A stretch of DNA of 64,000 nucleotides from a virus. Below the pieces are notes generated by a model that did not search any database, had not been told where the DNA came from, and was given only the letters and a program-made list of their open reading frames with translations. Shown here in pieces: positions 23,877-31,919 of the stretch. Where the stretch lies: the IMG/VR virus record IMGVR_UViG_3300031857_000028, positions 62,001 through 126,000 of that record; one strand, 5' to 3'. A program made the translations under genes and the position numbers. Every line of letters begins with the position of its first letter. Positions within the stretch are counted from its first letter, which is position 1.

Positions 23877-24575
23877 TTAATTGCCTTCCTTTGGTTTTGG
23901 TAATAAACGACCGTTTTGAACAGTGTGTGTGACAGTTCCATTCTTTCCATATCGACCAAATTTATAATCCTCTAGCCCCATCTGTTTTGCTTGAATTGCA
24001 ATCTGTGAGTCTGTGTTGTTGTCTGCGGGATTATTATCTGGTGACGTTGGAGTTGTATCTTTTTCTTCAGGATGTTCTTTTGCCTGATGAACAAGTAATT
24101 TTACTTCTGGGTATTTTTTACGAAGTCCTTCTACTGCTGCTACATTTTTAGGTGAGTCATCAACAAATGCAACGCGAGTAAATCCAGATTGTATATGTTT
24201 TTCTATATAATTTGCTTTTCTCTGCGGGTCAGAACTTCCTATAGCGGCAATACTCACACCGGAAGTAATTCCCATCATTTGTAAGAATTGTGCAACGGGC
24301 TTAGTATGGCCACGGGCAGTTAATATAGCAATTTTGTCAACTCGTTTATCTGCTATTGCTCTTTTTAAGAGCTGTACAAATCTACGAATTGGTCTTGGAT
24401 TTTTTAATTTCTCAAATTCAGAAAAATCAAACTTATCGCCTGGTTCTGGTGTGTAGACAGCATAATCAGGCGGGTCCATTTCCACAACCTCACCTGACGC
24501 TTTTGTGATGATAATCTTTGCATCCGTCTGTGCTAATGTGTCATCAAAGTCACTAACAAATAAAGTTTTAGACAT
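23877..24575 (-). CDS. HAD-family phosphatase with C-terminal tag
   Basis: The protein has 232 residues. Motif I is DFDDTLA (nucleophile D9, acid/base D11), motif II is ILTARG near residue 96, and motif IV is FVDDSPKNV near 147, so the catalytic set is complete. The closest general type is the phage/bacterial HAD class that includes polynucleotide 3'-phosphatases and Swiss-army phosphatases; the substrate is unknown. After residue about 180 an Asn/Asp/Pro-rich linker leads to a tail QAKQMGLEDYKFGRYGKNG with TVTHTVQNGRL. A tail of the same form occurs near the N-terminus of the protein at 25826-26395. This may be a packaging or scaffold-binding tag. Confidence 0.8.
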   Translation of the reverse strand: MSKTLFVSDFDDTLAQTDAKIIITKASGEVVEMDPPDYAVYTPEPGDKFDFSEFEKLKNPRPIRRFVQLLKRAIADKRVDKIAILTARGHTKPVAQFLQMMGITSGVSIAAIGSSDPQRKANYIEKHIQSGFTRVAFVDDSPKNVAAVEGLRKKYPEVKLLVHQAKEHPEEKDTTPTSPDNNPADNNTDSQIAIQAKQMGLEDYKFGRYGKNGTVTHTVQNGRLLPKPKEGN

Positions 24576-24578
24576 ATG

Positions 24579-24971
24579 TTAATGCGTTAGTATTTTATAA
24601 GAAAATGCCACCATTTCATTCAAAGTATGTTGAAAAAAAACACGTTGGTTATCTTCATTTAACTTATTCACTACCGTCATAATCATGTGTGCAGTAAATA
24701 TGTCAATTAATTGACCTTTTACATAATTTGGTGTGTTGGTGTTTATAATTTCATTCAATGTCATTTTTACATACATTGGATTATTAAAAATCTCATGTAG
24801 TTTTTTTACATTGACCGTTGCACCAGTGGCATATTTTTTTGCGTCTTGTGGGGAAATGGTATTTGCAATCTTTTTAATTTTGGAGTTTACTTTATCAGGA
24901 GAAATTTTTCCCATTTGATATGCATAAACTATTTTAAATAATTGCTGTTGTTTTTTACTAACCGATGGCAT
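24579..24971 (-). CDS. Small head-region protein, DUF3008-like N-terminus
   Basis: The protein has 130 residues. The N-terminus MPSVSKKQQQLFKIVYAYQM followed by KIANTISPQDAKKYA resembles the DUF3008 type of short phage and bacterial proteins ('MP-x-SKxQQ...A...G'). The rest is helical with no motif recognised. It sits between the cystine-knot miniprotein and the HAD gene, with 3-5 nt gaps on both sides. The function is unknown. Confidence 0.65.
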   Translation of the reverse strand: MPSVSKKQQQLFKIVYAYQMGKISPDKVNSKIKKIANTISPQDAKKYATGATVNVKKLHEIFNNPMYVKMTLNEIINTNTPNYVKGQLIDIFTAHMIMTVVNKLNEDNQRVFFQHTLNEMVAFSYKILTH

Positions 24972-24976
24972 GATTC

Positions 24977-25228
24977 TTATACTTTAGATACTTTACCGGG
25001 AACCGGTATAGGTGCGCATGTACCAAATCCTTGTTCATTAATATCCACGCATAATAATCCAGGGCAACATCCCGACGTTTCTGTACAGGTGTCACCTAAT
25101 TTGGCACACGTTGGTGTCGGAATTGGATCTGGATTTGGTGTGATGTCTTCTGTTTTAGATTTTTTTGTATTGTTGACTATAATCCAACCAATAGTTGCCA
25201 TTGCAACTACCGCAAGTAATAATAGCAT
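24977..25228 (-). CDS. Membrane-anchored or secreted cystine-knot (knottin-like) miniprotein
   Basis: The protein has 83 residues. Residues 1-18 are a hydrophobic segment (MLLLLAVVAMATIGWIIV), a signal peptide or membrane anchor, followed by a charged and Pro-rich linker. Residues 41-71 hold exactly six cysteines as C-x6-C-x5-CC-x4-C-x10-C (C41, C48, C54, C55, C60, C71; CAKLGDTCTETSGCCPGLLC). This is the spacing of inhibitor-cystine-knot proteins. Disulphides need an oxidising place, so the domain would lie in the periplasm or outside. A strong AAAGGAG lies before the ATG. Gene context is the head operon, right after the prohead protease. The function is unknown; it could bind a host surface protein. 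Confidence 0.75.
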   Translation of the reverse strand: MLLLLAVVAMATIGWIIVNNTKKSKTEDITPNPDPIPTPTCAKLGDTCTETSGCCPGLLCVDINEQGFGTCAPIPVPGKVSKV

Positions 25229-25239
25229 AATAATCTCCT

Positions 25240-25839
25240 TTATTTTACTTCGCTTAAGAAATCATGAACCAACTTATCAATTGTGTCATACGGTGTTATA
25301 ATATTACTGCTTACATTTTCATTGATGAATGCACCAAACGTTGATGGATTGGAAACAATGTCAAAACAAATCAAAGAAAAATCCTCTTGTACTTCTACCG
25401 TATTTTCTCCCATTTGACGAACCGACCCCATTCCACGGGATGATACCCCGAGACGAATATTATTCTTGATTAGTTCACGAACAATATTTCCTGTTGGAGT
25501 GGTGAGAATTTCAATATCTCCACGAACATCATCACCGTCAGGCCACAACCCAACGACATTACAACATACATTTTTAAGATTTACAACCGGTGATTCTGGA
25601 TGATCTAATTCACCAAGTGCTCTTCGTTGACTAACGAAATTTTGCTTGTATACTGCTGCTTCTCGCATGAGAATTTCTTTCGGATACACTCGACCGTTTT
25701 GATTTTTGGCGTTTGCACGTTGTAATACGACATTGCGAAGAATGAATGGTTTGTTACCGTCAATGGATTCCATTAACATATTTCTGTCGTAATGCAGTTC
25801 GGTATATTCACAGAGTAATGCCATATTATTTACTACCAT
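25240..25839 (-). CDS. 21: Prohead core protease (gp21-like, S77 family)
   Basis: The protein has up to 199 residues. ALGELDHPESPVVNL holds the catalytic His (about 80) and NIRLGVSSRGMGSV holds the catalytic Ser (about 133); a later Asp in LICFDIVSNPS may complete the site. T4 gp21 (212 residues) cuts the scaffold, capsid delta-domain and internal proteins after (L/I)xE. An LMES segment near residue 22 (NMLMESIDG) fits its own rule and could be a self-cleavage site. The second Met (MALLCEYTELHY, ATG at 25824) starts just after the TAA of the preceding gene and is the likelier start. The gene lies downstream of the portal, as in T4. Confidence 0.9.
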   Translation of the reverse strand: MVVNNMALLCEYTELHYDRNMLMESIDGNKPFILRNVVLQRANAKNQNGRVYPKEILMREAAVYKQNFVSQRRALGELDHPESPVVNLKNVCCNVVGLWPDGDDVRGDIEILTTPTGNIVRELIKNNIRLGVSSRGMGSVRQMGENTVEVQEDFSLICFDIVSNPSTFGAFINENVSSNIITPYDTIDKLVHDFLSEVK

Positions 25840-26395
25840 CTCTAAAGGTATACAGTTTAGTTTTTGGGCTATAATCTAATCCACGATTAAAGTCAATTGA
25901 AACCGATCGAGTTGCCTCTGGATTCTCTGGGTCTAGACTGTAGGACGCTACTTTAAATGCTTTTTCTGGAACGCCCGTGAGCTGTTTCAGTTGGTCACCA
26001 GTGAGTCCACCACCTTGCTTCATAGCACTTTGTACCGCAGATGATTTTAATGCAGTAGTTAGTTTCTGTCGAACTGCCAAACCAACTTTATCTTTCATAT
26101 CTGCTGGGTCGGATAACTTTGCTGGTCCACCTTGATCGATTCCACGATTAAGTGGCATGGTAGCTGGATTTCGATTTTTTGGTTGTGTTCGTTTGAACTG
26201 TGTGTCAACTGTTTGTAATCGGCCGTCCACGGTTTTTGCCACATATTCACCGTTTGCGTTTGCCCAACGACCAAAACCAATACTGTGAAGCCCTTGTTGT
26301 TTTGCTTGCTGTGCGGCGGCATTCATTTTTCCAGGCAAATAATCACCAATTTTTTCGTCAACCATCTCTTGAATTAACTCTTTAAAAATTATCAT
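25826..26395 (-). CDS. Head-region protein with capsid-targeting-like N-terminus
   Basis: The protein has 189 residues. It begins MIIFKELIQEMVDEKIGDYL, which fits the T4 capsid-targeting form ending (L/I)xE. It then carries QAKQQGLHSIGFGRWANANG with EYVAKTVDGRLQ, a motif shared with the C-terminus of the HAD protein. The remainder (LTGDQLKQLTGVPEKAF, SVSIDFNRGLDYSP) suggests a small folded domain, not recognised. A GAGGAT ribosome site precedes the ATG, and the gene follows its neighbour by 2 nt. Packaging into the prohead is inferred. Confidence 0.7.
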   Translation of the reverse strand: MIIFKELIQEMVDEKIGDYLPGKMNAAAQQAKQQGLHSIGFGRWANANGEYVAKTVDGRLQTVDTQFKRTQPKNRNPATMPLNRGIDQGGPAKLSDPADMKDKVGLAVRQKLTTALKSSAVQSAMKQGGGLTGDQLKQLTGVPEKAFKVASYSLDPENPEATRSVSIDFNRGLDYSPKTKLYTFRDGSK

Positions 26396-26397
26396 AG

Positions 26398-26904
26398 TTA
26401 TCCTCGTAATTCACGCAGTCTACGTGCAATTTCAATCAATCGGCCTTCCAATTTTGTCATTTGATTTTGTGTACGTTTCCATAAACTTTCGTTACTAATA
26501 CCATACTCATTCTTCAAACGACTGTTGTAATTTAAAACTTTCTCAACCATCTTTAACTGCTTATTAATTTCAGAAATGGCTTTTCCAATTTTTTGATGAG
26601 GAAGTGCTGTCTGGTCATTTCTATATTGATAATAATTTTCAGTCAGTTGATTTAATTCTGTTCTTAGGACATGCGCATGTTCTTTAAGATTATCAACTTT
26701 TTTAGAATCTTCATTTCCACGGTGTGTTAACGTATAGCCAATCTGCTTTGCCATAGCTTTTACACGACTAGCATTCATTTGACCAGAACCAGAAAATGCT
26801 TTAGGTGATAAATACCCAGCAACATTAGCTGTAGTTGAGATTTCATCTAGTCTGTCTTCGATATGCTTACGGATAAGTTCTCTCAATCGTTCTTCATTCA
26901 TCAT
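26398..26904 (-). CDS. Helical head-region protein
   Basis: The protein has 168 residues (167 if the second Met is used), nearly all helix. The N-terminus NEERLRELIRKHIEDRLDEI runs into STTANVAGYLSPKAFSGSG. I recall a motif of the form 'TTxxVAGYxxPxAF' at similar positions in head proteins of other T4-like marine phages. The C-terminal part is a coiled coil (ISEINKQLKMVEKVL, MTKLEGRLIEIARRLREL). It lies 2-3 nt from both neighbours. It is probably an internal head or scaffold-linked protein; this is inferred. Confidence 0.65.
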   Translation of the reverse strand: MMNEERLRELIRKHIEDRLDEISTTANVAGYLSPKAFSGSGQMNASRVKAMAKQIGYTLTHRGNEDSKKVDNLKEHAHVLRTELNQLTENYYQYRNDQTALPHQKIGKAISEINKQLKMVEKVLNYNSRLKNEYGISNESLWKRTQNQMTKLEGRLIEIARRLRELRG

Positions 26905-26907
26905 AAA

Positions 26908-27786
26908 TTAACTCAACGAATCCAATTCGTGTGAAATTTCATATGCAATTAATAATGCAGTAATATAATTATCTTTTATTGTTGACTTATGTTGTATGTG
27001 TTGCAACTGTGATATTACTTCATTAATTTTAATCTTAGTAACGTCATTTTTAATTTTATGAGAATTCCTCTGTATCTGCCGTGTCAATGCTTTAGCTTCT
27101 TCTGCAACATAATTTTTAAACTTCTCAAGGTCCGTCCCGTTATTAATGTATTCACGTAATAAAGTTTTTTGTTTGTCACTGAAGTTACTATACTTTTCAT
27201 TGAATCGTTCTAATAAAAATTTATATGACAAGTATCTAATTTCTTCCGGCTGCTTCTTCAAAACTTCGGAGTATGTACTTTCTTTAATTATTTTTTCTTC
27301 TTTAAGTTCACCCTTTAGGTGCTCTACAACAACAAACCGTGCAGAAACCATTTCATCAATCTGCATAAACATTGAGGAATCTGTTTCTGAACGGTTGGTT
27401 GTTTCGAACAATTTATAGACCGATGCATACACTTTGTACGACGGGACTCTACCTGCCATAAATTGTTTCAAGTCACACTGTTGTTTTATTTCTTTAATAA
27501 GTAAGAATTTTTGTGCATTTAATAATTTTTCATTGAGCGTTTTACGTCTCTGCAAAATTATATTGAGCATATCCAAAGCTTTATTTTCAGACAACTTGGT
27601 CGTATTGAAAAACGTACGATATAGTTGTAATTCTTTTCCTAGTTCGGATTTAGAATGAAAATGTTCTCTCATAAGCTTTACCGCAAAACTATCGGACTTT
27701 CCATCCAATACGTCTGCAGCTACTTTTCTTACAAGTAGTTCGAACAAAATGCCGGTGTTACGTAATTTATTGTGTTTGATGTTCAT
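26908..27786 (-). CDS. Conserved helical protein next to the portal
   Basis: The protein has 292 residues, mostly charged helices: KLRNTGILFELLVRKVAADV at the start, then SARFVVVEHLKGELKEE and YLSYKFLLERFNEKYSNF. No catalytic motif and no membrane segment were seen. It follows the portal gene after a 61-nt gap with a degenerate octamer (TATTTACT at 27827-27834). The position between portal and protease suggests a role in prohead assembly. No family was recognised. Confidence 0.7.
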   Translation of the reverse strand: MNIKHNKLRNTGILFELLVRKVAADVLDGKSDSFAVKLMREHFHSKSELGKELQLYRTFFNTTKLSENKALDMLNIILQRRKTLNEKLLNAQKFLLIKEIKQQCDLKQFMAGRVPSYKVYASVYKLFETTNRSETDSSMFMQIDEMVSARFVVVEHLKGELKEEKIIKESTYSEVLKKQPEEIRYLSYKFLLERFNEKYSNFSDKQKTLLREYINNGTDLEKFKNYVAEEAKALTRQIQRNSHKIKNDVTKIKINEVISQLQHIQHKSTIKDNYITALLIAYEISHELDSLS

Positions 27787-27847
27787 ATGTTATCCGTATT
27801 AGACGAGTAAACAACCACCATATATAAGTAAATATCTAGAAACATTA

Positions 27848-29725
27848 TTAACCTTCTGTTTTTTCATCAGTTAGCGAACTTTCACTTATAATTTGTCTGT
27901 ATTTGCTAGCTCCTTTTCGTTGCAAACTATTCAAGAACGTTTTTGTTTCTGTAGACAGTGTTCTTTTTACTGCTTTCTTATTTTCCTTGTGCCCAAACGG
28001 ATCACGACCAAGTGGGTGTCTGTCAGTACCAAACTTCAATCCTTCATAAGGCCGTCCGCCTTTATTTTTGGCCAAAGCTTCTTCAAGTTCAGGATTTTCT
28101 TCATCTTCATTGATGTCTTCTAAACTAGCAAGAATCTGGTCTACATCATCAATTTGTTGTTCTTCAGGAACTTCCTCCCCTTCAGGTGGCTGTTCTGCCG
28201 GAACCCCACCCTCAGGCGGCGCTGCTCCGTCCATCGGAGGTTGCTGTTGTTGCATCGGGTCCGGTGGTTGTAGTGCAGTTTGTTGCTCCTGCTGACGTTT
28301 TAAGTCTTCCATAATCTTTTCACGCTCTTTTGCAATTTCTTCGTCAGACATTTCTAAAATATTATTATATACCCAATCTTGAGAAAATAATACGGTTTGT
28401 CCGCCGGTCATTTGCTGAGCAAGTGCAAACTTTTCTTTCCAGATATTAATTTTTTCTTGTTCGTATAACGTGGAAGGATTTGTTAGTGAAAGTTCAAAGT
28501 TGATAAGATTTTCATCCGTAAACCCCTGTACATACAAATGAATAATTGCAATCTTCGTTAATTCCGAAATCATAATACGTTGAATGCGTTCAATCGTGCG
28601 TGCAAATCGAACGTCTTGTGCAGCCAACGTTGCCTTTCCATTTACATCTTCATCATATCCTATGAAAGATTTCGGTACTTTAAATGCCGCAAGAAGTTTC
28701 TTACGAAGATATTCAATGTCTTCAATAGCATTAAATTGTAATCCTTGCATGGTTTCAATATCCGTACCACTATCCTTCCCACGCACTGGGAGATAAAAGT
28801 CTTCTGTAATATTCTGCATATTATACCGAAGATTATAATCACCCGTTTTTTGATCAACCAATGGAACTTTTTTCATTCGGTCGATAATTCGTTGCATGTA
28901 CGTTTCTACTTCGGCGGGTGGAATATTTCCAATGTCAATTCTAAACTTACGTTTATCTGGTGCTCGCATAATACGATGAATTAACATTGCATCTTCCATT
29001 AACTGCAATTGTTTCCAAACACGGCGGCCGTTTTCAATCATTGCTTTGCCATACGGTAAGAAGTTGGTATCGGCCAGCAATCGAAAATGTGCAATTTCGT
29101 AATTATCGAACTCTGTTTTACCTAATGCCAAAAAGTCGTTCTGAATACTAAATCGTACAGAAAATGGGTTTCCAGGTTCTTCACCTTCCACACGGATGGT
29201 TTCATATACGGAAAGCGGTATGGCATTGACAATGCCATACTCATCGTGAATATCTAAATATAAAAAGAAATCTCCGTATTTTGCCATGTTACGAATCCAC
29301 GGCCAGAGATTAAATTCCACATTTAAAATATCATAAAACAAATTATGTAAAATTTCTTGAATACGAGTATCGTCGGTTTTAATAGTTAAAATACGATTAA
29401 ATTCGTCCTTAACCGTAGATTCATCTGCATAAATATCTAATATAGAAGAAACAATAGGGTCATTGTCCATCATATCATAATCACGGAATAGTTGCAGTCT
29501 TGCACCTTGAAATGCTGCAGCAGCCTCGTAACGGCCGTGGTGTGACCCGTATCCACCCGTCCCTGACTGATAAACCCGGTGGTATCGGTCAACCCCTCGA
29601 CGGTTTACGAATGACTGAATTTGGTCCGTGTCTGCAATTCTTAGTTTTTTGCCACCGACATTTCGTACAATTGTGTTAGTAGAAAAAAGTTTTTTTAATC
29701 TACTAAAAATACTCGTATCTGCCAT
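27848..29725 (-). CDS. 20: Portal protein (gp20-like)
   Basis: The protein has 625 residues (T4 gp20 has 524). Family landmarks are present: GRYEAAAAFQGARLQLFRDY, YDMMDNDPIVSSILDIYADE, the clip and stem segment VWKQLQLMEDAMLIHRIMRA with PDKRKFRIDIGNIPP, and YLRKKLLAAFKVPKSFIGYD. Twelve copies form the ring through which DNA enters and leaves the head. The extra length is a C-terminal tail: a Pro/Gln-rich acidic stretch (about 475-560) and a basic end that includes NKGGRPYEGLKFGTDRHP. It ends in QIISESSLTDEKTEG, where IISE fits a gp21 cleavage site. It is preceded by a run of small head genes. Confidence 0.97.
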   Translation of the reverse strand: MADTSIFSRLKKLFSTNTIVRNVGGKKLRIADTDQIQSFVNRRGVDRYHRVYQSGTGGYGSHHGRYEAAAAFQGARLQLFRDYDMMDNDPIVSSILDIYADESTVKDEFNRILTIKTDDTRIQEILHNLFYDILNVEFNLWPWIRNMAKYGDFFLYLDIHDEYGIVNAIPLSVYETIRVEGEEPGNPFSVRFSIQNDFLALGKTEFDNYEIAHFRLLADTNFLPYGKAMIENGRRVWKQLQLMEDAMLIHRIMRAPDKRKFRIDIGNIPPAEVETYMQRIIDRMKKVPLVDQKTGDYNLRYNMQNITEDFYLPVRGKDSGTDIETMQGLQFNAIEDIEYLRKKLLAAFKVPKSFIGYDEDVNGKATLAAQDVRFARTIERIQRIMISELTKIAIIHLYVQGFTDENLINFELSLTNPSTLYEQEKINIWKEKFALAQQMTGGQTVLFSQDWVYNNILEMSDEEIAKEREKIMEDLKRQQEQQTALQPPDPMQQQQPPMDGAAPPEGGVPAEQPPEGEEVPEEQQIDDVDQILASLEDINEDEENPELEEALAKNKGGRPYEGLKFGTDRHPLGRDPFGHKENKKAVKRTLSTETKTFLNSLQRKGASKYRQIISESSLTDEKTEG

Positions 29726-29735
29726 ATAACCTCAC

Positions 29736-30071
29736 TTAGTATGTTAATACTTCATCTAATGCTTTAACTACTGTAGTGCAATCTATTTTTTTATTTTCAC
29801 ATACGCTGACCACTTCTTCTTTTAGTTCATTTACTTTTGTCTTGAATGCAGTGACCAAAAGTTTCCATTCAACTAAAGCAGTTTCCGTTCTAATGTACGG
29901 AATTGTGTTTAATTGAGAAGCCATCATGTGCATCTCTGTGCACAATTCCATCAACTTTTTACTTTGTTCACCGGTTAATTCTGGATAGAGTTTTTCCATA
30001 ATGGTTTGAATTTTCATCAAATTGATGCGGTTTTCTGCATTCTCTACCAATAAATCTGTTAAACGAATCAT
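29736..30071 (-). CDS. Helical protein with capsid-targeting-like N-terminus
   Basis: The protein has 111 residues. It begins MIRLTDLLVENAENRINLM, nearly the same first eleven residues as the next upstream protein (MIRLRDLLTET), although the rest is unrelated. The form 'DLLVE' fits a T4-type capsid-targeting peptide cut after LxE. The remainder is all helical (IMEKLYPELTGEQSKKLMEL) with two Cys near the end. Its ATG overlaps the upstream stop by 4 nt. It may be an internal head protein; this is inferred. Confidence 0.7.
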   Translation of the reverse strand: MIRLTDLLVENAENRINLMKIQTIMEKLYPELTGEQSKKLMELCTEMHMMASQLNTIPYIRTETALVEWKLLVTAFKTKVNELKEEVVSVCENKKIDCTTVVKALDEVLTY

Positions 30072-30481
30072 TGATCTTTCTCCTTATTGAGATGCTTCCG
30101 CATCTTTTTGACATCTTTGGGTTTTGGTGCTCCATTAATATAACCGCCGGGAAGACTTAATCCAATTCCTCCCGTGGGGGCCCCATCTTCTTTGGTGACT
30201 TTTTTAGATTCCACATACTGCTTTAATTTTGTATAATAATCTGGAACTTCCCGAAGATGTGCAGCAGCAATCATTGCAGTTTTTACTAAACTTCCGTCCG
30301 TGACATCTTGGTGTTCTAATTCCGTATTCATGCCCAAAACAAATTGGTTGAAGTCAAAATCATATCCCATATAATCATAGATACGTTTTGCTTCTTCCTT
30401 ACTAATATAAGTATCTCCGCTGACATACGGAGTGTCTTTTTTCGTGTCGGTTTCGGTCAATAAATCACGGAGACGTATCAC
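30068..30481 (-). CDS. DUF5661-like protein with capsid-targeting-like N-terminus
   Basis: The start is a GTG. Two GTG codons lie in a row at 30484 and 30481, and the second gives MIRLRDLLTETDTKK, matching the neighbour's N-terminus, so it is preferred. The central part (YDFDFNQFVLGMNTELEHQD ... VKTAMIAAAHLREVPDYYTK) fits, from memory, the DUF5661 pattern 'F...EQF..GM..ELEHG...D....A.IA..HL.E.PDYY'. It ends in a Lys-rich tail. The gene overlaps its neighbours on both sides. The function of the family is unknown. Confidence 0.65.
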   Translation of the reverse strand: MIRLRDLLTETDTKKDTPYVSGDTYISKEEAKRIYDYMGYDFDFNQFVLGMNTELEHQDVTDGSLVKTAMIAAAHLREVPDYYTKLKQYVESKKVTKEDGAPTGGIGLSLPGGYINGAPKPKDVKKMRKHLNKEKDQ

Positions 30482-30894
30482 CACTTACGGCAACTCCAAT
30501 ACCGTGCTTTAGTTCTTGGGCCAGGATTTGCACAGTTGTGACGTGCTCTAAATGACTTACGGCGACCAGGAATATTCTTCTTGATACGCATCTTTTTGTC
30601 ACCGAAGTTTACTTTCTTGATATTACCAGTTTTTGGGTCTTTAACATATACTTTGAATTTTCCAACATCGCCGCGCATTGGTTTTCCAAGGGGAACTTTG
30701 CGACCTTGATATTCTGCTTCTTCCAACATATCCTTACGTTCTAAGATATATTTAGCTAAACATGCTGGACAAAACTCACCATCATAAATGTCATTTTCGT
30801 TGATAGGAACGCAGTTGGGAACCATCTTACCACCTTTATCCTTCATACCAACTTGTCTATATCCTTCCCAACAAGCTTCAGTAATATTATCCAT
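30478..30894 (-). CDS. Cysteine-containing conserved head-region protein
   Basis: The best start is ATG at 30894 (MDNITEACWEGYRQVGMKDK), with AAGGA upstream, just after the previous stop; an upstream extension to 30987 overlaps that gene and is rejected. The protein has 138 residues. Features are CWEGYRQVGMKDKGGKMVPN, a CPAC pair (EFCPACLAKYI), and a basic end with GRRKSFRARHNCANPGPRTK and ARYWSCRKW. I recall this Cys/Trp/Arg-rich ending from many T4-like marine phages. A metal-binding or DNA-binding head protein is possible. Confidence 0.75.
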   Translation of the reverse strand: MDNITEACWEGYRQVGMKDKGGKMVPNCVPINENDIYDGEFCPACLAKYILERKDMLEEAEYQGRKVPLGKPMRGDVGKFKVYVKDPKTGNIKKVNFGDKKMRIKKNIPGRRKSFRARHNCANPGPRTKARYWSCRKW

Positions 30895-30895
30895 A

Positions 30896-31222
30896 TTAAT
30901 TATCCTTTTTGAACGTTGACACCATCGTAGGTTTACCACCAGGATTTCCTGCTTTACGTTTCCGAGTAACTGCTGACCGTTTTTCACCTTTACTCATTGC
31001 TGCTGCAGAACGGGCAGGACGACATTTTGGATATTTAGCAGAGCCACCTTTTCGTTCTTTTTTTCCAGCAGATGCCCCACATGGTGGATGCTTTCCACTT
31101 TTATCTTTTCGTGAAATATCCACCCATTTTTGACGAAGCCATTTTCCCAAATTACCTTTGGTCTTATACTTTTCGTCTAGTTCATCAACGACTTCTTCCA
31201 AAATATCCGAAAGACTTATCAT
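30896..31222 (-). CDS. Basic Gly/Lys-rich protein (DUF5872-like)
   Basis: The protein has 108 residues. The N-terminus MISLSDILEEVVDELDEKY again fits the capsid-targeting form (DILEE). The rest is strongly basic: KWVDISRKDKSGKHPPCGAS, then AKYPKCRPARSAAAMSKGEK and TRKRKAGNPGGKP. This pattern with PCG and KYPKC resembles what I recall as DUF5872, found in phages and large eukaryotic viruses, with no known function. Its charge suits DNA condensation in the head. Start and stop overlap the adjoining genes by a few bases. Confidence 0.7.
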   Translation of the reverse strand: MISLSDILEEVVDELDEKYKTKGNLGKWLRQKWVDISRKDKSGKHPPCGASAGKKERKGGSAKYPKCRPARSAAAMSKGEKRSAVTRKRKAGNPGGKPTMVSTFKKDN

Positions 31223-31554
31223 TTTTTACCCTTCTTCCATCCACCGCCCATACTCTTATATTTCTTTGCAGCCCACAAATTTGCATAAGCAGAAGGATAC
31301 ACATCAAATTTTGCACGTGCGGCTGCTTTTGCTTTTGCCCACTTGTCGGGACTCGTGGGTGTATTTTTTTCAAGTAAAGCAGAAAATTCTTCTAACTTTT
31401 TCTTTTTATGTGGGTCATTATTATACGTTGAATATGTGTCAAAGTCAGGTTGCGGCGCAGAAAACGTATCCCCCGTGTATTCGTTGGTAGTTTCTTCACA
31501 CCCGCATCCTTCATCACATCGACAAATATTTTCGTAAAAATCAATGTATTTCAT
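31219..31554 (-). CDS. Small Cys-rich/basic head-region protein
   Basis: The protein has 111 residues. Residues about 9-21 hold a Cys cluster (ICRCDEGCGCEE) that could bind metal. The C-terminal part is basic (PDKWAKAKAAARAKFDVYPS) and ends YANLWAAKKYKSMGGGWKK. A similar ending (WALAYYMKSKGYKSHKK) closes the protein at 31920-32588. It is separated by 1 nt from its upstream neighbour and overlaps the next by 4 nt. The function is unknown; a shared C-terminal tag is discussed in the findings. Confidence 0.7.
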   Translation of the reverse strand: MKYIDFYENICRCDEGCGCEETTNEYTGDTFSAPQPDFDTYSTYNNDPHKKKKLEEFSALLEKNTPTSPDKWAKAKAAARAKFDVYPSAYANLWAAKKYKSMGGGWKKGKK

Positions 31555-31555
31555 A

Positions 31556-31918
31556 TTACTTTAAAAATTTTAATTTATAAATAGTTGAACTAATTAAACC
31601 AGAAATTTCATCCACGGTGTTGTTGAGTTCTCCGTCTTGAGGTAATTGTGTGCGAATTTCATCAACAAACTTCTGCAATCCTGCAAAATATTTTAACACC
31701 GAATCATCTTCAAAAATCTGATTCGACATAACATATCCGCGAATAATTCCATATCGACCTTGGGCCATTTCTGCGTAGGAATCAATTAAATCAACAATCT
31801 CATCATAATATTCATTCAATGCTTTATGTGCGGCAAATGACGGTGTTTGTAAATGAAACACATGTGCTTGCGTTCTACTGGACATCAATGTTCCTAAAAA
31901 CTTTGCAATCGGTTCCAT
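31556..31918 (-). CDS. Helical protein, DUF5856-like
   Basis: The protein has 120 residues, all helical. The segment LGTLMSSRTQAHVFHLQTPS with FAAHKALNEYYDEIVDLIDS resembles what I recall as DUF5856, which has a ferritin/Dps-like look ('HIFHWQT.SFA.H.AL..YYD...'). The two His and nearby Glu/Asp might form a metal site as in Dps, but this cannot be shown by reading. The gene lies 1 nt from both neighbours in the small-head-gene run. Confidence 0.65.
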   Translation of the reverse strand: MEPIAKFLGTLMSSRTQAHVFHLQTPSFAAHKALNEYYDEIVDLIDSYAEMAQGRYGIIRGYVMSNQIFEDDSVLKYFAGLQKFVDEIRTQLPQDGELNNTVDEISGLISSTIYKLKFLK

Positions 31919-31919
31919 G

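Noticed and set aside
30895-30987. Upstream extension of the Cys-containing protein
   Set aside because: It overlaps the DUF5872-like gene over its whole length, and ATG 30894 has its own AAGGA site and a conserved-looking N-terminus.
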